The notes: generated by a model from the sequence alone, not told the origin. 64,000 nt of DNA from Gibbula magus (GCA_936450465.1 OW388302.1:62595826-62659825), one strand, 5' to 3'. Positions 1 to 12,844 are shown, counted from the stretch's first letter. Translations and numbers: made by a program.

Positions 1-420
1 GGATGACGTCACAAGTGTAATTTAACTTAAAGACAGAGGCGAGGTGCGAGCTGTAGCTATACAGATTAGATGTTTACTAACCCTGGAGACAGAGACAAGA
101 GTCAACTACATGATACAACAGAGCAGACTCGAGGTCCTGTAACCTCAAACACGAGAGAAATATCTAAACAAACAGGGCCAACACCACATGGAATCTAATG
201 AAAAACGACCCAGATGTTAACAGACATCATAAACACTGTAATAAAACCATTAGAAGGATTGTAAATCTAACTTTCCATTGTTTCACCATTGTGACAGAAT
301 CAATGTGAATACGTACTGAGTGACTACGTCCTCACCTTAACATGCACATGTCAACGTAAGCAAGAACGGTTATAGTTAATGGCTACTTAACAAATTATTT
401 ATTTACGTTATCGAATTTTT
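1..420. other. Non-coding stretch
   Basis: I see no gene here. The only recognisable motif is one TGACGTCA palindrome (CRE-type) at 4-11. Confidence 0.5.
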
Positions 421-940
421 TTAGCTCATCAGGCCTGAAAGGCCCGATGGGCTTATGGCATGGTATGGCGTCCGGCGTCCGTCCGTCCATCCGTCCCTCC
501 GTCCGTAAACTTTTCACTTTTTCGACTTCTCTCCAGAACCAATGACTCTAGAGAGCTGAAATTTTATGTACAGACTCCTTGGCGAATGGGGATTCTAAAT
601 TGTAGATTTGGTGACCCTGAGACCCCAAATAAGGGCCCCAGGGGTCATAACCTTAAAAGCTATTTTCATCTTCTTCTCCAGAAACAATGACTCCAGAGAG
701 CTGAAATTTTATGTTAGACTCCTTGAATGATGGGAATTCTAAATTGTAGATTTAGTAACCCTGTGACCTCAAATAAGGGCCACAGGGGTCACAACCTAAA
801 AATCATTTTTCATCTTTTACCAAAAGCTCCAGAAAGCTGAAATGTTATGTACAGACTCTTTGGCCAATGGGGATTCTAAATTGTAGATTTGGTGATCTTG
901 TGATGCCAAATATGGATCACAGGGGTAATCACTTAAAACA
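421..940 (-). repeat. GTCC-ended tandem repeat, three ~140-bp units
   Basis: A run of GTCC repeats (about 470-506) is followed by three diverged copies of a unit with the motif GAGCTGAAATTTTATGT, near 550, 693 and 831. On the minus strand the block ends in GGACGGACGG, the same modular plan as the repeats at 6.9-7.5, 21.4-22.2 and 23.9-24.4 kb. The 76-residue open frame here is repeat-derived and not a gene. Confidence 0.75.
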
Positions 941-1902
941 GATGTGTTAATGAACTGTGAAGATAATGAGATTTTATGTGCACTTCATATGTCAGCTTAA
1001 GAGTAATACTTCATTATGGACATGTTTGATGTAATCAATTTGAAATAAGAACTATTGAATAGCCCGTGACCTGAATATTGTGACAGGATGCATAGGAAAA
1101 AAATTTAAAAGGGTTAAGAAATGTTTTATTTTACATTAGATATGTGAACTAAATATGACTGGTGATGAAGTAAGATAAGACTATTAAAACTAGCTACATG
1201 AGTGTGTGATACCACATCTTCTTTTCCAATAAAGAAAAATAAATAAAGATGGGGAAAACAAAATTTAAAATATATAATTTACTGGCTGTGAGTCCAGGGT
1301 CTGCATGTTGCATAATTGCAGGTGTTGACCTGGGGAGTGACCCCTCCCTGGCAGAGATGCAAACAGCAGCTAGCTAATACACGGAGGTTTCAGGTTACTT
1401 CTCTGCTGTGTTACTGATTTAGTCTTACACTCAGATGCTCAATAGCATTTAATAATTAAATATTGAAAAGGATCGTATGAAACAATGAGCCTATGAGAAA
1501 CAGGATTTTTAGAAACAAATATTATGTAATAAATGTTGATAATTCCAGGATAAAAATAGGAAGTAAAACAATAAACTGCAAAGGTCTACATTATTTATAA
1601 TATATATGGATTAATGTGTAACCAATTTTGATAATAAATTTGATGACTGAGCAATGACTTATTATGTGATATCTTAACCTTTTCCTTAGGGATAATTAAT
1701 AACATGATTCCTGATGAGCTTCAGAGCCAGTGGTTCTATTTTTCAGTTTAAATAAATATGGAACGATGAATAATAAGAGATGAGCCAGCTCAGTTTGGCG
1801 GGACTGTTCCATCACGATATTCACGACGAAGAAATATCATCGAGAAATGGGGACGAAGCAAAAACACGATTTAACAACGGCGGGATGATTTTTGGCAAAA
1901 AA
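941..1902. other. AT-rich non-coding stretch
   Basis: No gene, exon or repeat of known type was recognised. Confidence 0.5.
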
Positions 1903-1978
1903 GGGCCGTGTCCAAGAGAGGTTTCAAAGTAACCGCTTATTGAGCGATTACTTTGAAACCTCTCTTGAACACGACCCC
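1903..1978. repeat. Hairpin repeat (family with members at 9.1, 28.0 and 36.7 kb)
   Basis: Arms 1903-1932 and 1948-1978 are near-perfect inverse complements with a short loop. The arms contain AGAGAGGTTTCAAAGTAA. The same arm sequence recurs at 9149-9336, 27975-28115 and 36690-36910 within longer copies, so this is a short member of a non-autonomous repeat family. Confidence 0.75.
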
Positions 1979-2154
1979 GGGTAATAATCTATGTGAACTT
2001 TGAGCATGCTCTGCGTGTCGTGGTGTCCACCGCGGTTTAACTATTCGTAGTTTGTATCATTGACCAGTGAAGGGGATATTCTGGCATATTCTAACAGCAG
2101 GCACCCGATTTATTGGAAGAGCCATACAGACCTGAAACTACTTAAAGGAAGGCT

Positions 2155-2377
2155 GAAATGAATTATTTTCTATTGGATTCTTAACTGCAATTGGTTCATC
2201 AGACTATTTTGTGCAAAAAGAAACCAAAAATAAATCCATATGTTGTTCCTATATTAAACTAGAGCGGCTTAAAAACACCCAAAAACATCGTCTGCTTTTC
2301 ACCCGTGACCAACAAACCAAAAATGGGGCGGGGCTTAGAGAGTTGGAAGATACCGGAAGTGACGTACGTGAAGGGAC
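2155..2377 (+). repeat. Dispersed repeat, inverted copy at 19.4-19.6 kb
   Basis: About 220 bp match 19386-19614 in the opposite orientation. Shared landmarks are GATTCTTAACTGCAATTGG (or one-mismatch forms), the CCCGTGACCAACAAACCA block and a CACGTACGTCACTTCCGG block read inversely. The open frames over both copies (83 and 95 residues) share this repeat and are not host genes. The family is unknown. Confidence 0.75.
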
Positions 2378-5300
2378 GGGGTGTAAACATTCGCTTACTA
2401 TTTACAATGGCAAACACTGGGGAATCGGTCAGTTAATCTGTTATATCTACGCTTTGCAATGATGCCACATCGCTGTTCTGCTGTGTAATCTGTTCGAGTA
2501 ATGTTAGTTATCAAGTTTCACTTTACAAATGCACCAAAATATCGTTATATATATCAAATCAAATATAATTGGTATAACTAGTGAGAGACGGTGGATTCAT
2601 AGACGTTCGTAGACATAGGATAAATCAATGCTAATGATATATAAGATGACAAAATGAAACCAAGATATGATAATATGAACGAAGTACAGTTTAGACAACG
2701 AAATCAGATAGTCGGTGTTGTTGTTATTTTTTGTTAGAGATTGTTTGTGTTTAAAATAAAAAAACAAACGTGAGATAAGCACGCCGGCGAAGTAGACCCT
2801 ATTGTGAGCCATCGACAATAAAAGCACTTCACAACATCCTGTTTTTAAACATCGTTAATCAACCGACAACCTAATTTACTAACTGTACATTACAAAAATC
2901 AAAATAACTCACCACATATTTTAAAACATCAAAAGAATAATACGTCTACGAATCTACCTACGAAAACATCGCATCCCAATGTTACCTTTTACGATTTAGT
3001 TATCACTTATTACACATTAAAACATTCAGAATTTCATAGTTTATAAGATAATGGTTTCAATAAAATGTGTGGTTAATCAAATATAATCAAATAAACATCG
3101 TATTAAATTGACAATTCATCAAGAGTGTCAATTAATGTAAGAAACTTACCTTATAACCGTATCCAAAAGGACAATATGAATATCCAAATGCACATTAGAC
3201 ACAAAATGTTAACCTATAATTCCATCAATGACAGTACTTGGAAACAGAAGATGGTCAAATAATAACCCTCTTTCAGCAAAAGTCTTTTCGCAAATGGCAA
3301 GATAGAAAACCAAATAGTTATGATGATTTTACACTAAAAATAATTTCATTGGTACATTAGATTTAAACAAGAGTTTTTATTGGATAACTTGATAGAGATA
3401 TGTTCATTGGCTGAAATTTCTAGACTGAATGTCGCGTTAAGTGTATTGTGTGTCACCAAGACAGGACGTTGGCAATAAACATGACATGCTGGTCACCGAC
3501 TTGTGTTATATAATTAAGTCGGTCCAGTAAACTTGTTATCTGTACAAACATAATTACACTCCTTCCTTCTCACATACTCAGCTTCTTAATTGCGTAAACT
3601 AATGTGCTGTAACAACACTTCTCCCCTTTGATCTGGAAGAAACATCTATATGGTCCGCTAAACTGAGAATTGTGTGTTGATGTGCAGAAGTGACACATAA
3701 AAGCTATCAGACTATTAATTAAACCATTTCGTTTTCATTAACGATATGTTCATTAAAATGCTTCTGGTAACATAATTCTTTTATTCGATAATGTTCGTTG
3801 TCTATATCAATCTGTGTATATGTTTAGCGTGCACAATAGAGCAATCTTCATGTAAATTTCATTGAGCTTGTTGACCAAAACAGTTCATTTATTTATTCAT
3901 GAAAGTGAAGTGAAAATGGTTTGCATTCCGTTACATCATATATAGAATATTTTAATTGACAAACTTAAAATACAGTAATCTTTTATATTAAATACAAAAT
4001 GTTATTTACAAATCTGCAACGTTGTCTCGCTTGTTTGAACAGTCAATCGTTCAGTGTATATGAAGTTATACCTACCATATATATTTATTTATTAATACAT
4101 ACAAAACAAAATTAACATGCCGATTATTCAACATACTTTGATCAATTGATGCTACTTAATCTCTGTTCACCCGATTCCCGCGATAATCTTCTTCCCTTGT
4201 TTCAGTGTCACTTGAACTGTCATACCTTCCCTTCTAGTTCCGCGATTAATTGGTACAAACATACTATACAAAAGCGCAGAATGCACTCTAATAAAGCACG
4301 CCCCGGTTGTTGTAACCATATAAAATCGCTAGTTGAATAGTTTAGTAATCCGTTTATCGAAAATTTGGGTTGTTTTGATGAAGTTTTCTGTCTTATATGA
4401 GCAGTTTAAAAGTGGGGAAAACGCGTTAAATTATGATTAGCGGCCATGTAGAGGCTCCTTCACGTACGTCACAGCCCGATACGCTTCAGTGACCACCCCG
4501 CCCATTTTCATTCTGGTCGCCGGGGCTTAATTGGGCACTTTTAAAAAAAAGCCGTATATAAGTTATTTATGGGTCGATTTCAAAAATTTAAAATCTAGCA
4601 ATTGTCAAATTGAAACCCCTTTTCAACGAATCCGAAAGTGACCATATGTCATTTCATCTAACCTTTAAGGAACATAACACCCTTGGGTACTGAGGAAAGG
4701 GGGTAGGCTTGTGAGATATTGACCCCATGACCCACCCATCCTGGAAAACAAAGACAACAGTGTTGCTGTAAGATATTCATTCATTCAAACACACTTCTTC
4801 AAGCTTAAAACCATGATCTAGAGTACCGGTATAAGATATACCAACGTACACGAAATTTTCCAACACGTCGATGTTCGTTGATATAAGTTATGGGTATGTT
4901 TGTGTTTTATTCGTGTAGACGGTAATGTTTATGCATGTTGAAGGGTTGACTAACATTAAGTCTCAGAAATAGTTTTTCTTACAATTCAAATAGTTATACA
5001 AAATGAAGCCCTAAAGATGCCTTAATTGCCGAGCTGAGTAATTTAGACTTGCCACAATTTTCTAGACTGGGCTGGTCGTCAATTGAATATCTTGCTCTTG
5101 GATCTGGATGACAGACTAGTTGAAGGGTTAAATGTTTTGTCAGCAAAGATCGAACGTTTACTAGTATAAAAGGTGCGTTATCAACACTTCTTACGTTCTT
5201 AGTATACGTAATTCAACCGACTCATTACTTACACGTAATTACAATTTTAACAGCGCGTATCATGAAAGCGAGAAGCATGCAATTACACTTTTGACTAAAG

Positions 5301-5382
5301 TGGCTTGTAAGTTTCTTTAATCGTTACAAGGACAGGGCCCTGGCCGTACGTAAACGCAGCAGTGTTGTATAACTGAGTGTTT
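2378..5382. other. Non-coding, AT-rich stretch
   Basis: No gene was recognised. A short block at about 4440-4545 contains CTCCTTCACGTACGTCAC and a GC-richer tail, and may be a diverged relative of the 2155-2377 repeat. The rest is unassigned. Confidence 0.45.
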
Positions 5383-5656
5383 GAGGTGAGGTGGTTTGGG
5401 GTTTAACGCCGCTTTCAAGAGTATTTCACTTATATCTACTAGTATTATGGCATTGCGGTGAAACCTGCGAGCATCGGCTGGAACTAGCGTACCATGGGTG
5501 GTACTACGCTGAAATTCAGTGTAGCATTGCACCCAAACCTTACTGCGTGTAGAACAGTTCTCTACTGCAGACAAAGTTGCCGTGCTCCTGGCGGGATTCG
5601 AACACTGGACCTCTTGATCCGAAGCCGAACGCGCTAACCACTGTGATATCCCGCCC
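5383..5656 (-). mobile_element. tRNA-derived SINE, minus strand
   Basis: Read on the minus strand, the element starts with a tRNA-like head: GGGCGGGATATCACAGTGG with an A-box-like segment, then the B-box GTTCGAATCCCGCC with one change at the preceding base. A tRNA-unrelated body follows and ends in CTCACCTC repeats. The same family is at 13497-13804, 32363-32588 and 46987-47304. This copy lacks about 40 bp of the body found in the others. Pol III transcription from the boxes is an inference. Confidence 0.85.
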
Positions 5657-5890
5657 CCTTGAAAGTTTGAAACACATGCATGGGGTCATTAATACTCATT
5701 ATCGCCTGAGAAACGAGTACACCCATAAACTTGCTGCTTGATAATGGTGTGGTGTTAACGTCGCACTGTGGCAATAAACAATTTATAGAAATAGTTTCCA
5801 ATTCATCTTAAATGTCTAAATGCCCCTTCAAGAAGTCATTACAGCAGTGTAGTTGCATAGTTAATCCTGATAATAATTGGGTTCACATAC

Positions 5891-6542
5891 ACAATGTACC
5901 CTTTTCATAAACGATTTACCTTGTCAATAAAAAATGTACTCTTTCAATAAACGATTTACCCTTTTATTTAAACTATTAACCCTTTTCATTAACGATTTAC
6001 CCTTTTCATAAACAATGTACCCTTTTCTTAAACAATGTAGCATTTTCATAAACAATTTCCCTTTTCAAAAACAATGTACCCTTTTCTTAAACACTGTACC
6101 ATTTTCTTAAACAAATACCATTTTCTTAAACAATTTCCCTTTTCAAAAACAATGTATCCTTTTCTTAAACACTGTACCATTTTCTTAAACAATGTAACAT
6201 TTTCTTAAACAATGTACCATTTTCTTAAACAATGTACCCTTTTCTTAAACACTGTACCATTTTCTTAAACAATGTACCCTTTTCTTAAACACTGTACCCT
6301 TTTCTTAAACAATGTACCCTTTTCTTAAACAATGTACCATTTTCTTAAACAATGTACCATTTTCTTAAACAATGTACCATTTTCTTAAACAATGCACCCT
6401 TTTCTTAAACAATGTACCATTTTCTTAAACAATGTACCCTTTTCTTAAACAATGTACCATTTTCTTAAACAATGTACCATTTTCTTAAACAATGTACCAT
6501 TTTCATAAACAATGTACCATTTTCTTAAACAATGTACCATTT
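5891..6542. repeat. 20-bp minisatellite, ~32 copies
   Basis: The unit is close to ACAATGTACCATTTTCTTAA, with period 20. The left edge is more diverged (CATAAACGATTTACC variants). Two main variants alternate irregularly at one position (ACCATT or ACCCTT). There is no spacer/repeat contrast, so this is not a CRISPR. Confidence 0.95.
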
Positions 6543-6847
6543 AACAAAAGTGCACACCATCTCAAGACCTATCAATTTTGTGTTAATTGATAAAAGGAAT
6601 TGGCCCATCACCAAACATCGTTAAAATAGCTGACAGTGTCCATTAAACTTTATTCTCCCCATCCCATACATCTGGGAGGTACACTGGTGTGAAGGTTCGG
6701 TATGTAAATCGCCAAGGGCGTTAGTTTGTATAAAGCCTCCCGATTATTGCTTGTGTTTGTGTAAGGACGATAATAAAATATTAGAGTCTGCATACCACTT
6801 GGCGTGAATGTCGTTTGATGAGTTTGGGCTAAATAGGGGAGAAAGAA
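6543..6847. other. Non-coding stretch
   Basis: No feature was recognised between the 20-bp array and the poly-G run. Confidence 0.5.
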
Positions 6848-6872
6848 GGGGGGGGGGGGGGGGGGGGGGGGG
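6848..6872 (+). repeat. Poly-G run of 25
   Basis: Twenty-five consecutive G residues, which could form G-quadruplexes. Homopolymer length is often unreliable in assemblies. Confidence 0.9.
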
Positions 6873-6892
6873 TGACATAGCTGTCTATACAG

Positions 6893-7500
6893 GTCATTTT
6901 AAAATGGCCTTTTCGTCGCTTTCATTAATTGTTCCCATTGGAGCATCACAGTGGTAAGATGTACCAAGTTCAATTTCGAATTCAAGTGCAATATAAAAAA
7001 TGATATTTCAGAACTGGACTTTGAACTCGATGAATAGTATCATCTGGACTACCTACATGTCAAATTTCATTCACCTAAATGTAATAGTTGCCGAGAAAAC
7101 GTGTCCCAATTGGAGCATCACAGCTCTTTTGGTACAAAGTTCAATTTCGGATTCAAGGGCCATAACTCCGTAAAAAATAATATTTCGGAACTGCTTTTCG
7201 AACTCGATAAAGAGTATGGTCATGAATACTCACAACCAAATTTCATTCACCTAGGTTCAATAGTTTCCGAGATAAACACAATGAAACTCAGTCCAAAAAG
7301 TGACGTTTCCATGGAAACGACAAAAAAACATTAAATCTCACCGAACTGAAAATTGTCTGTGCGCGATGGGAAGAACATGGTTAGCAACTGTAAAAGTTTG
7401 GTTGATGTACCTTTGACGGTTTTTGAGAAAATTGACCGGACGGAAGGACGGACGGACGGAATGACCGCTATATACCGCTGCTTACTTCGTACGGGGGTAT
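6893..7500 (+). repeat. GACG-ended tandem repeat, two ~172-bp units
   Basis: GAGCATCACAG recurs at 6941 and 7113, within two diverged copies of a 172-bp unit. The block ends in GACGGACGGACGG followed by CTATATACCGC at about 7443-7475. It has the same modular architecture as the blocks at 0.4, 21.4 and 23.9 kb. The 77-residue open frame at 7101-7334 is inside the repeat. Confidence 0.7.
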
Positions 7501-8754
7501 AATTATTCAAGGAAGTAACTTGATACTTGAAAATACAAGAGGCATGTTCTTGGCCAGGATCCTACACATGTCAAAAACATAAATACATGCACATTGGGAT
7601 TGCTTCCTGTTTTAACCCTATTTGTTTCGTTTTCACTTTGACCTAAAATAAAGTTAGATATCTGAATACCTGTTTTATCCACAAAACCTATAAAAAAAAA
7701 AACCCACACACATCATTTTGCAATGTTTTAATGATATCGAAAAAGTTCCCAGTGTTATCTTTTCATGATTTATTCACAAAGCCTTGAAAAACTATCTGTG
7801 TGTCTATCCTTGCGAGTCTTTGTCTATGTGAGAAGTAACTTTCTCGCATAAATGCAAACTTAATGTTAACCTCCTTGAAGCCAGGTCACATAAAGGGCCC
7901 TTTGACAGTCAGCGTGTTGAAGAAACGTCACATAAAAAGCTTATAAAGGGTAAAAGGAAGACAATCTCACGCTCAATACCGCTGTGTTTATGTGGCCGAT
8001 AACGGTACCTGCCACGCCTGATGGGGAAAGGGATTTGAGGTATTAACAGTTAAATGTGTATTCATATCTGTCTATATAGGTCATTTTAAAATGACGTTTT
8101 CATCGTTTCTGGACACATTGGTCTGAAGAGGAAATTTGGGGGAAGGGTTTAAGATTAGGGAGGTTGGTTGTATTTGATGAAGTAGATTGTATTGGATTTG
8201 GGAAAGGTGGGACGGTTGTAGTGGCTGGTTGTTTATCTCTCAGGCAACTCATTGGTTTGAGATGTGTCTCCAAATACTGTAAAGTGAGATGACATTGGTA
8301 CACAAAACCATTCATATCCTTTGGAAATATAGTCAACAGAAGATATTGTGGATTATTATATATGTATTCTATCCGAGTATAGTGTCAAAAGTCACATAAA
8401 ACAGCATTTCAGAACTATCTCACGCTAGACGACCGCTGTGTTTCTGTGTCTGATAACGGGCATCTGATGAATCTACGGACTTAGGTGGGAACAACTAGAC
8501 AGATGCATCTTTCTATGAATCAAGCAGGTCATAGGTCAAAAGAAGCAACTGTTATGATATACAGTTGTCAACATTTACTTCAAGACAAGCCCGAGTTACC
8601 CTCCATTCTGCTATGATATGCGGTCATTTTGGAATTACCTTCAAACGAAGCAGAAATTCTGTGGCGAGTACCTTTAGCAATCTCCCAGGAAGACTAATAG
8701 TGAGTTAGGTTGTATCGGCGTATTCACTCACTCACTATTTCACTGGAATCAAGG
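7501..8754. other. Non-coding stretch
   Basis: No gene or classified repeat was recognised. Confidence 0.45.
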
Positions 8755-8895
8755 ATGCTAAAATATTGCAGGTTGAAAGTCCGCAACGCCGTTGTGATAC
8801 TGCATTGCGGTGAAACCTTACATCGACTGGAACTGGCGAACCATGAGCGGTACTGCATTTGCAATTTGGTGTAGCGTCACACTCAAACCTTATTT
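8755..8895 (-). mobile_element. SINE body fragment (diverged)
   Basis: CATTGCGGTGAAACCTTACA and the nearby TGGAACTGGCGAACCATGAG match the middle of the tRNA-derived SINE at 13497-13804. The tRNA head is missing. Confidence 0.65.
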
Positions 8896-9148
8896 TATGT
8901 TTAAATTGAAAGTGTTCTCATTCATGTCGTTTACCGGTTTACCTGGGAATCTTCAACAAATTTTACCGCAGTTAAGCATCGCTGGTTTGACAATGTAAAG
9001 GACCGATTTCTTAGTCAAGACAATATATGTCACACAATTGGTTAAAAATGTACGTCTTATTTCCTAACTGAAGAAGCATTTTTTCTACAATGTCCAAGTA
9101 AGTTTTCTAAATAAATCAGCTTGAGACTTATGGAATATTTGATACTTC
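8896..9148. other. Non-coding stretch
   Basis: Nothing was recognised. Confidence 0.4.
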
Positions 9149-9336
9149 AGGGCCATGTTCAAGAGAGGTAAAAAAGTAATCGCTCAACGCCATTGCTCAA
9201 TGTAGCACTAAGTAGCAAAGCGAGCAAACCTCAAGGAATCGCACCGTGTCGTTCAGGAGAGAATGCGCTACATTGAGCGCTACATTGAGCGATCAATGAG
9301 CTATTATAAGCGCTTGCTGTTATTGAACGGAGCTCA
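9149..9336 (+). repeat. Member of the AGAGAGGT / GAGCGCTACATTGAGCG repeat family
   Basis: It begins GGGCCATGTTCAAGAGAGGT, has a middle part with CACCGTGTCGTTCAGGAGAG, and ends with repeated GAGCGCTACATTGAGCGATC and GTTATTGAACGGAGCTC. It is collinear with 27975-28115 and inverse to 36690-36910. Confidence 0.75.
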
Positions 9337-10580
9337 GATCTTAGCGAATCCGAAGGTTAAAACGGTATATAAGCAGGAAAGCCTATACTGTATGGGTTCT
9401 TAGCACCAACCTCCATCGACTTCGTGGGTATATGCCAAAATCTTCCGTTCTAATGAAATGTGGGATACTTTCACTTGAATGGTATTAGGACTGTTGCGAT
9501 TTGGATTTATGCCGACAATCATGGGATTATGTGATTTATATGTTATTGCCAATGTGAGGCTTTATATCGATTTAGTTCTCAGTGCATTATATCTCTACTA
9601 AGCCCAACCTTTCCATTGTTGTCCACAATCGGTTACTCTGGGATCGCACAGTACTAACACACAACTAGAGGTGATTCAGGATTCTTAAGTACGTGTACAT
9701 GAATGCAATGGCGATAGCATTAGTACACGTTTTAATTGTATACGTATACCCATAGGCATTTCAGTCTGATATACACTGTATCCGATGATTTGATTGGCAT
9801 AAAGTCATTTGTTCGATTCTCTCTTTCTCTGTTCTTCATTCTTCATCTCCCCTCTCTCCATTTCTAATGCATTCTGTCAACACACAATGCACTTATGTGC
9901 CTATATGTACCCCTAGCTAAGTATTAACATAAACTCACCTGTACTGTTGGCCATAACGCCGGTATATATCCGACACGGGAAGATGAAAGTAGGTCACTGC
10001 AGACAACAGACGTCTACAGCCTCAGACTCGGCCTGGAACACAAATTAATTTTTGATTAAATTGTTATCCTGAAATCGTGACAACATGCACAGAGAAAATT
10101 AATTAGCCGGCCTGACGTTATGTGCTATCTCTACGTACAGACACAATCAGTCACAGTACGGAAGTAAGGAGATGTACAGTCACATGGATTGTCATAAATG
10201 GGGAGAACTGTAGAATAAATAAATATGTCATTAGAGGGAATATGATAAGTCCATATATCATAAATAATCATAAATTCAATATCATGACCGCAAAATAGTA
10301 AACATGACAATAGATGTAAGATAAACATAATGCCACGAAGACTTAATGTCAAGAGAATAAACCACTTGCTGAATACCATGAGGGGAAAATGGTGGACTTG
10401 TTACAATAAACCGCTATATTATTATCATGACAGCAAATAGTAAAACTGTAATGGTAAATACTGAAATAAATATGGTGAGAGTTCAGAACATTCCCTGATT
10501 CTACACGCCGAAAAGTTCACCCATTTTATTTCTTTGTGTCCGAGTTGATAAGCTGTTGAGAGGCTCAGTGCTGGTGATTT
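9337..10580. other. Non-coding stretch
   Basis: No gene is supported. On the minus strand, an ATG at 9954-9952 runs for 16 nt into a consensus donor (GTGAGTTT, 9938-9931). This is a possible mini first exon, but I could not find a partner exon. Confidence 0.35.
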
Positions 10581-10668
10581 GTCAAGGTCAATGAATTTGT
10601 CGAGACGAGTACCTTGCTGGGTTCGAATCCAGCAAGGTACTCGTCTCGACAAATTCATTGACCTTGAC
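10581..10668. repeat. Perfect 40-bp hairpin with a tRNA B-box-like loop
   Basis: Arms 10581-10620 and 10629-10668 are exact inverse complements, joined by GTTCGAAT. The centre reads GGTTCGAATCC, which matches the eukaryotic tRNA B-box / T-loop. No cloverleaf or A-box can be drawn, so it is not a tRNA gene. It may be a foldback of a SINE head. Confidence 0.9.
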
Positions 10669-11822
10669 AGTACCAGTTAGAAAGTGAACAAATGTAACAT
10701 TGTTATATTTGGGATCATACTTTGTGCAATAGTACAAATTCTTGTTTTTTTCTTGTGAGGCATGGACCTACAACTTTAGTCAAGCACAACTTGCAAACGT
10801 TGAATATCCGAAAAAAAACTAATAACCATTCAGCCACTGATTCCTCGTCAAAAAGATATCACATCTTCAAAAGATTCCCTGTGTTTAACTCTTGAAACTA
10901 ACTTTAAATGTTTTTCTTTACAAACAATGTCTACATTTGGTTTCAGAATAACCTTGAATATTGTCATCACATGTGAAAAACAAATAAAATCTTTTTTTTT
11001 ATGACAGAAACAAAAACAGCCAAGAAAAGGCGCCTACTTAAACATTTAAACAGGAGTAAGGAGTAAAAGACGATAAGTTCTCTTATACAAATATAACCAT
11101 GACAGACTAGAATATATCTCATCCAATATTCCAAATCGGGCGTAAACTTTTGGCACGGCAGTTTTACAACGTCTTCGCATATTCATGAAAGGCCGGAGAA
11201 AGGACACGCACATACATATACATATATACATACTTATATACATACATAGATTGAGTGACAGGAGAAATGACAGGTGAAGGTTTCGTGTCTGTTTCAGACA
11301 GGAGCTGGTGAAACATCGGGCATGAAAGACGCTGAGGTTTTTTGTAAAAAGGGGAAAATGTAATTTTTTCTCTGTTGGATGAATATTGTCATAAACCTAA
11401 GATGAAAGGTTTGAGGGAAAGGGTGTTCTTAGTTTATCTTTATCATGGGCACACTGCGTTTAAAATAAACAAACAAAAGGTTTTGTGTATTTCAGTTGAT
11501 ATCAGCTGAATCGACCCTGAGACTATTGGATATTATCCATACAGCGTGTGCTGCTATGAAGCGCATCCACATGATGAAAACTTGTGTACTTTGTTTTTAC
11601 AGGACATCTACAAAACATGGTCAACATACATCCATATATATATTTACGTATTTTACTTCTATTTTACTTCTATACTTCTATTCTTGTATCTATAACCACG
11701 TTTACTTTTAAATGCATACGTTTTATTTGTAGTCAGTGCAATTTTATAATTATTAATTAATAGTCTCTCGTAACCCTAGTTTTAGGGTGGCTCATTTGTA
11801 TTTATGTTTTATTGATATGTTT

Positions 11823-11824
<2 letters not shown>
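10669..11824. other. Non-coding stretch
   Basis: AT-rich, with no gene or named repeat recognised. Confidence 0.45.

Positions 11825-11890
<66 letters not shown>
11825..11890. repeat. (TA)n microsatellite
   Basis: About 66 bp of alternating TA. The TCTGTCTGTCTGTC run shortly after it (about 11920) is a second simple repeat. Confidence 0.95.
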
Positions 11891-11893
<3 letters not shown>

Positions 11894-12844
11894 GGTGAGA
11901 CTGAATAAATTATCTGTCTGTCTGTCCATCATCAGGCAAAAGCTTGTCTTTATTAAAAGTTTGTGCGTATGTGTAGTAGTATAGTAGTGTCTATATGTGT
12001 CTATTTAGTGTTATGTTGGGTGTTGTATTATATTCCATGTTAACCCGGTGTTTGTAAACATTCAAGATATACGTCAGGATTTTGAAACATCACTAATGAA
12101 AGCAGAATGACCGGTGTATTTGAACTATGTTTATTAAATTAATCATAATTTAGTTGTCTTAACTAACCTAAATATCATATTATTTACAGATATCAGCCCT
12201 TTTAAAGGCGTTGTAGGACGTTTATGTTACTGAAATAAGGTGATCTTACGAAAAGTTAAAAGTGTTACCGATGGCTGAATAATGACCCCCATTCTGTAAA
12301 AAGAGCCGATTTCCCTTCTAGCGGCGGCCATTTTAATGTGAACACCTTCAAGTTCAATTAATCTGACAGATGTAGCAATACCTAAACACTCAGAGTAGAG
12401 TCTTAAATATTGTACAATGATGGAATAGTCAACCATATTGCTGTCTGAAGTGTCAAAGGCGAATGAGATCTACAAATCTACCTCTCACACTGAAGAGTTC
12501 CACACCACTGTCGCTTCATGCGTCGCACCATTTTCTTCGAATACGGATAACCGTTTTCTATTGATACGGCTAATCAGGTCGTGTAATGATATATTTTATC
12601 CATTAACGTACCAATATATTGTATACACTTTAATTATAAAAGTCCATTTTGAGAAAAAAAATAATATGCCAAAAAACGTGCCAAAGCGCCTTTAAAACAT
12701 TTGAGTTTATTTTAAGATGTTGTTAACAAGAGGGAGGAATGTCTATCAACAGGTAAAAGAACAAGTTTACGTAAGATGGCCTATGAACAACTGCAAATGT
12801 TTGTACGTACATTACAAATAGACACTGAAAAATGCGATGATGAC
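11891..12844. other. Non-coding stretch with a diverged repeat fragment
   Basis: The segment about 12205-12330 (TACTGAAATAAGGTGATCTTACG, then GATGGCTGAATAATG) resembles 22567-22650, so it is a degraded dispersed repeat. No gene was recognised. Confidence 0.5.

Noticed and set aside
5891..6542. CRISPR-like periodic array
   Set aside because: The units are contiguous 20-mers with no unique spacers, and the genome is eukaryotic.
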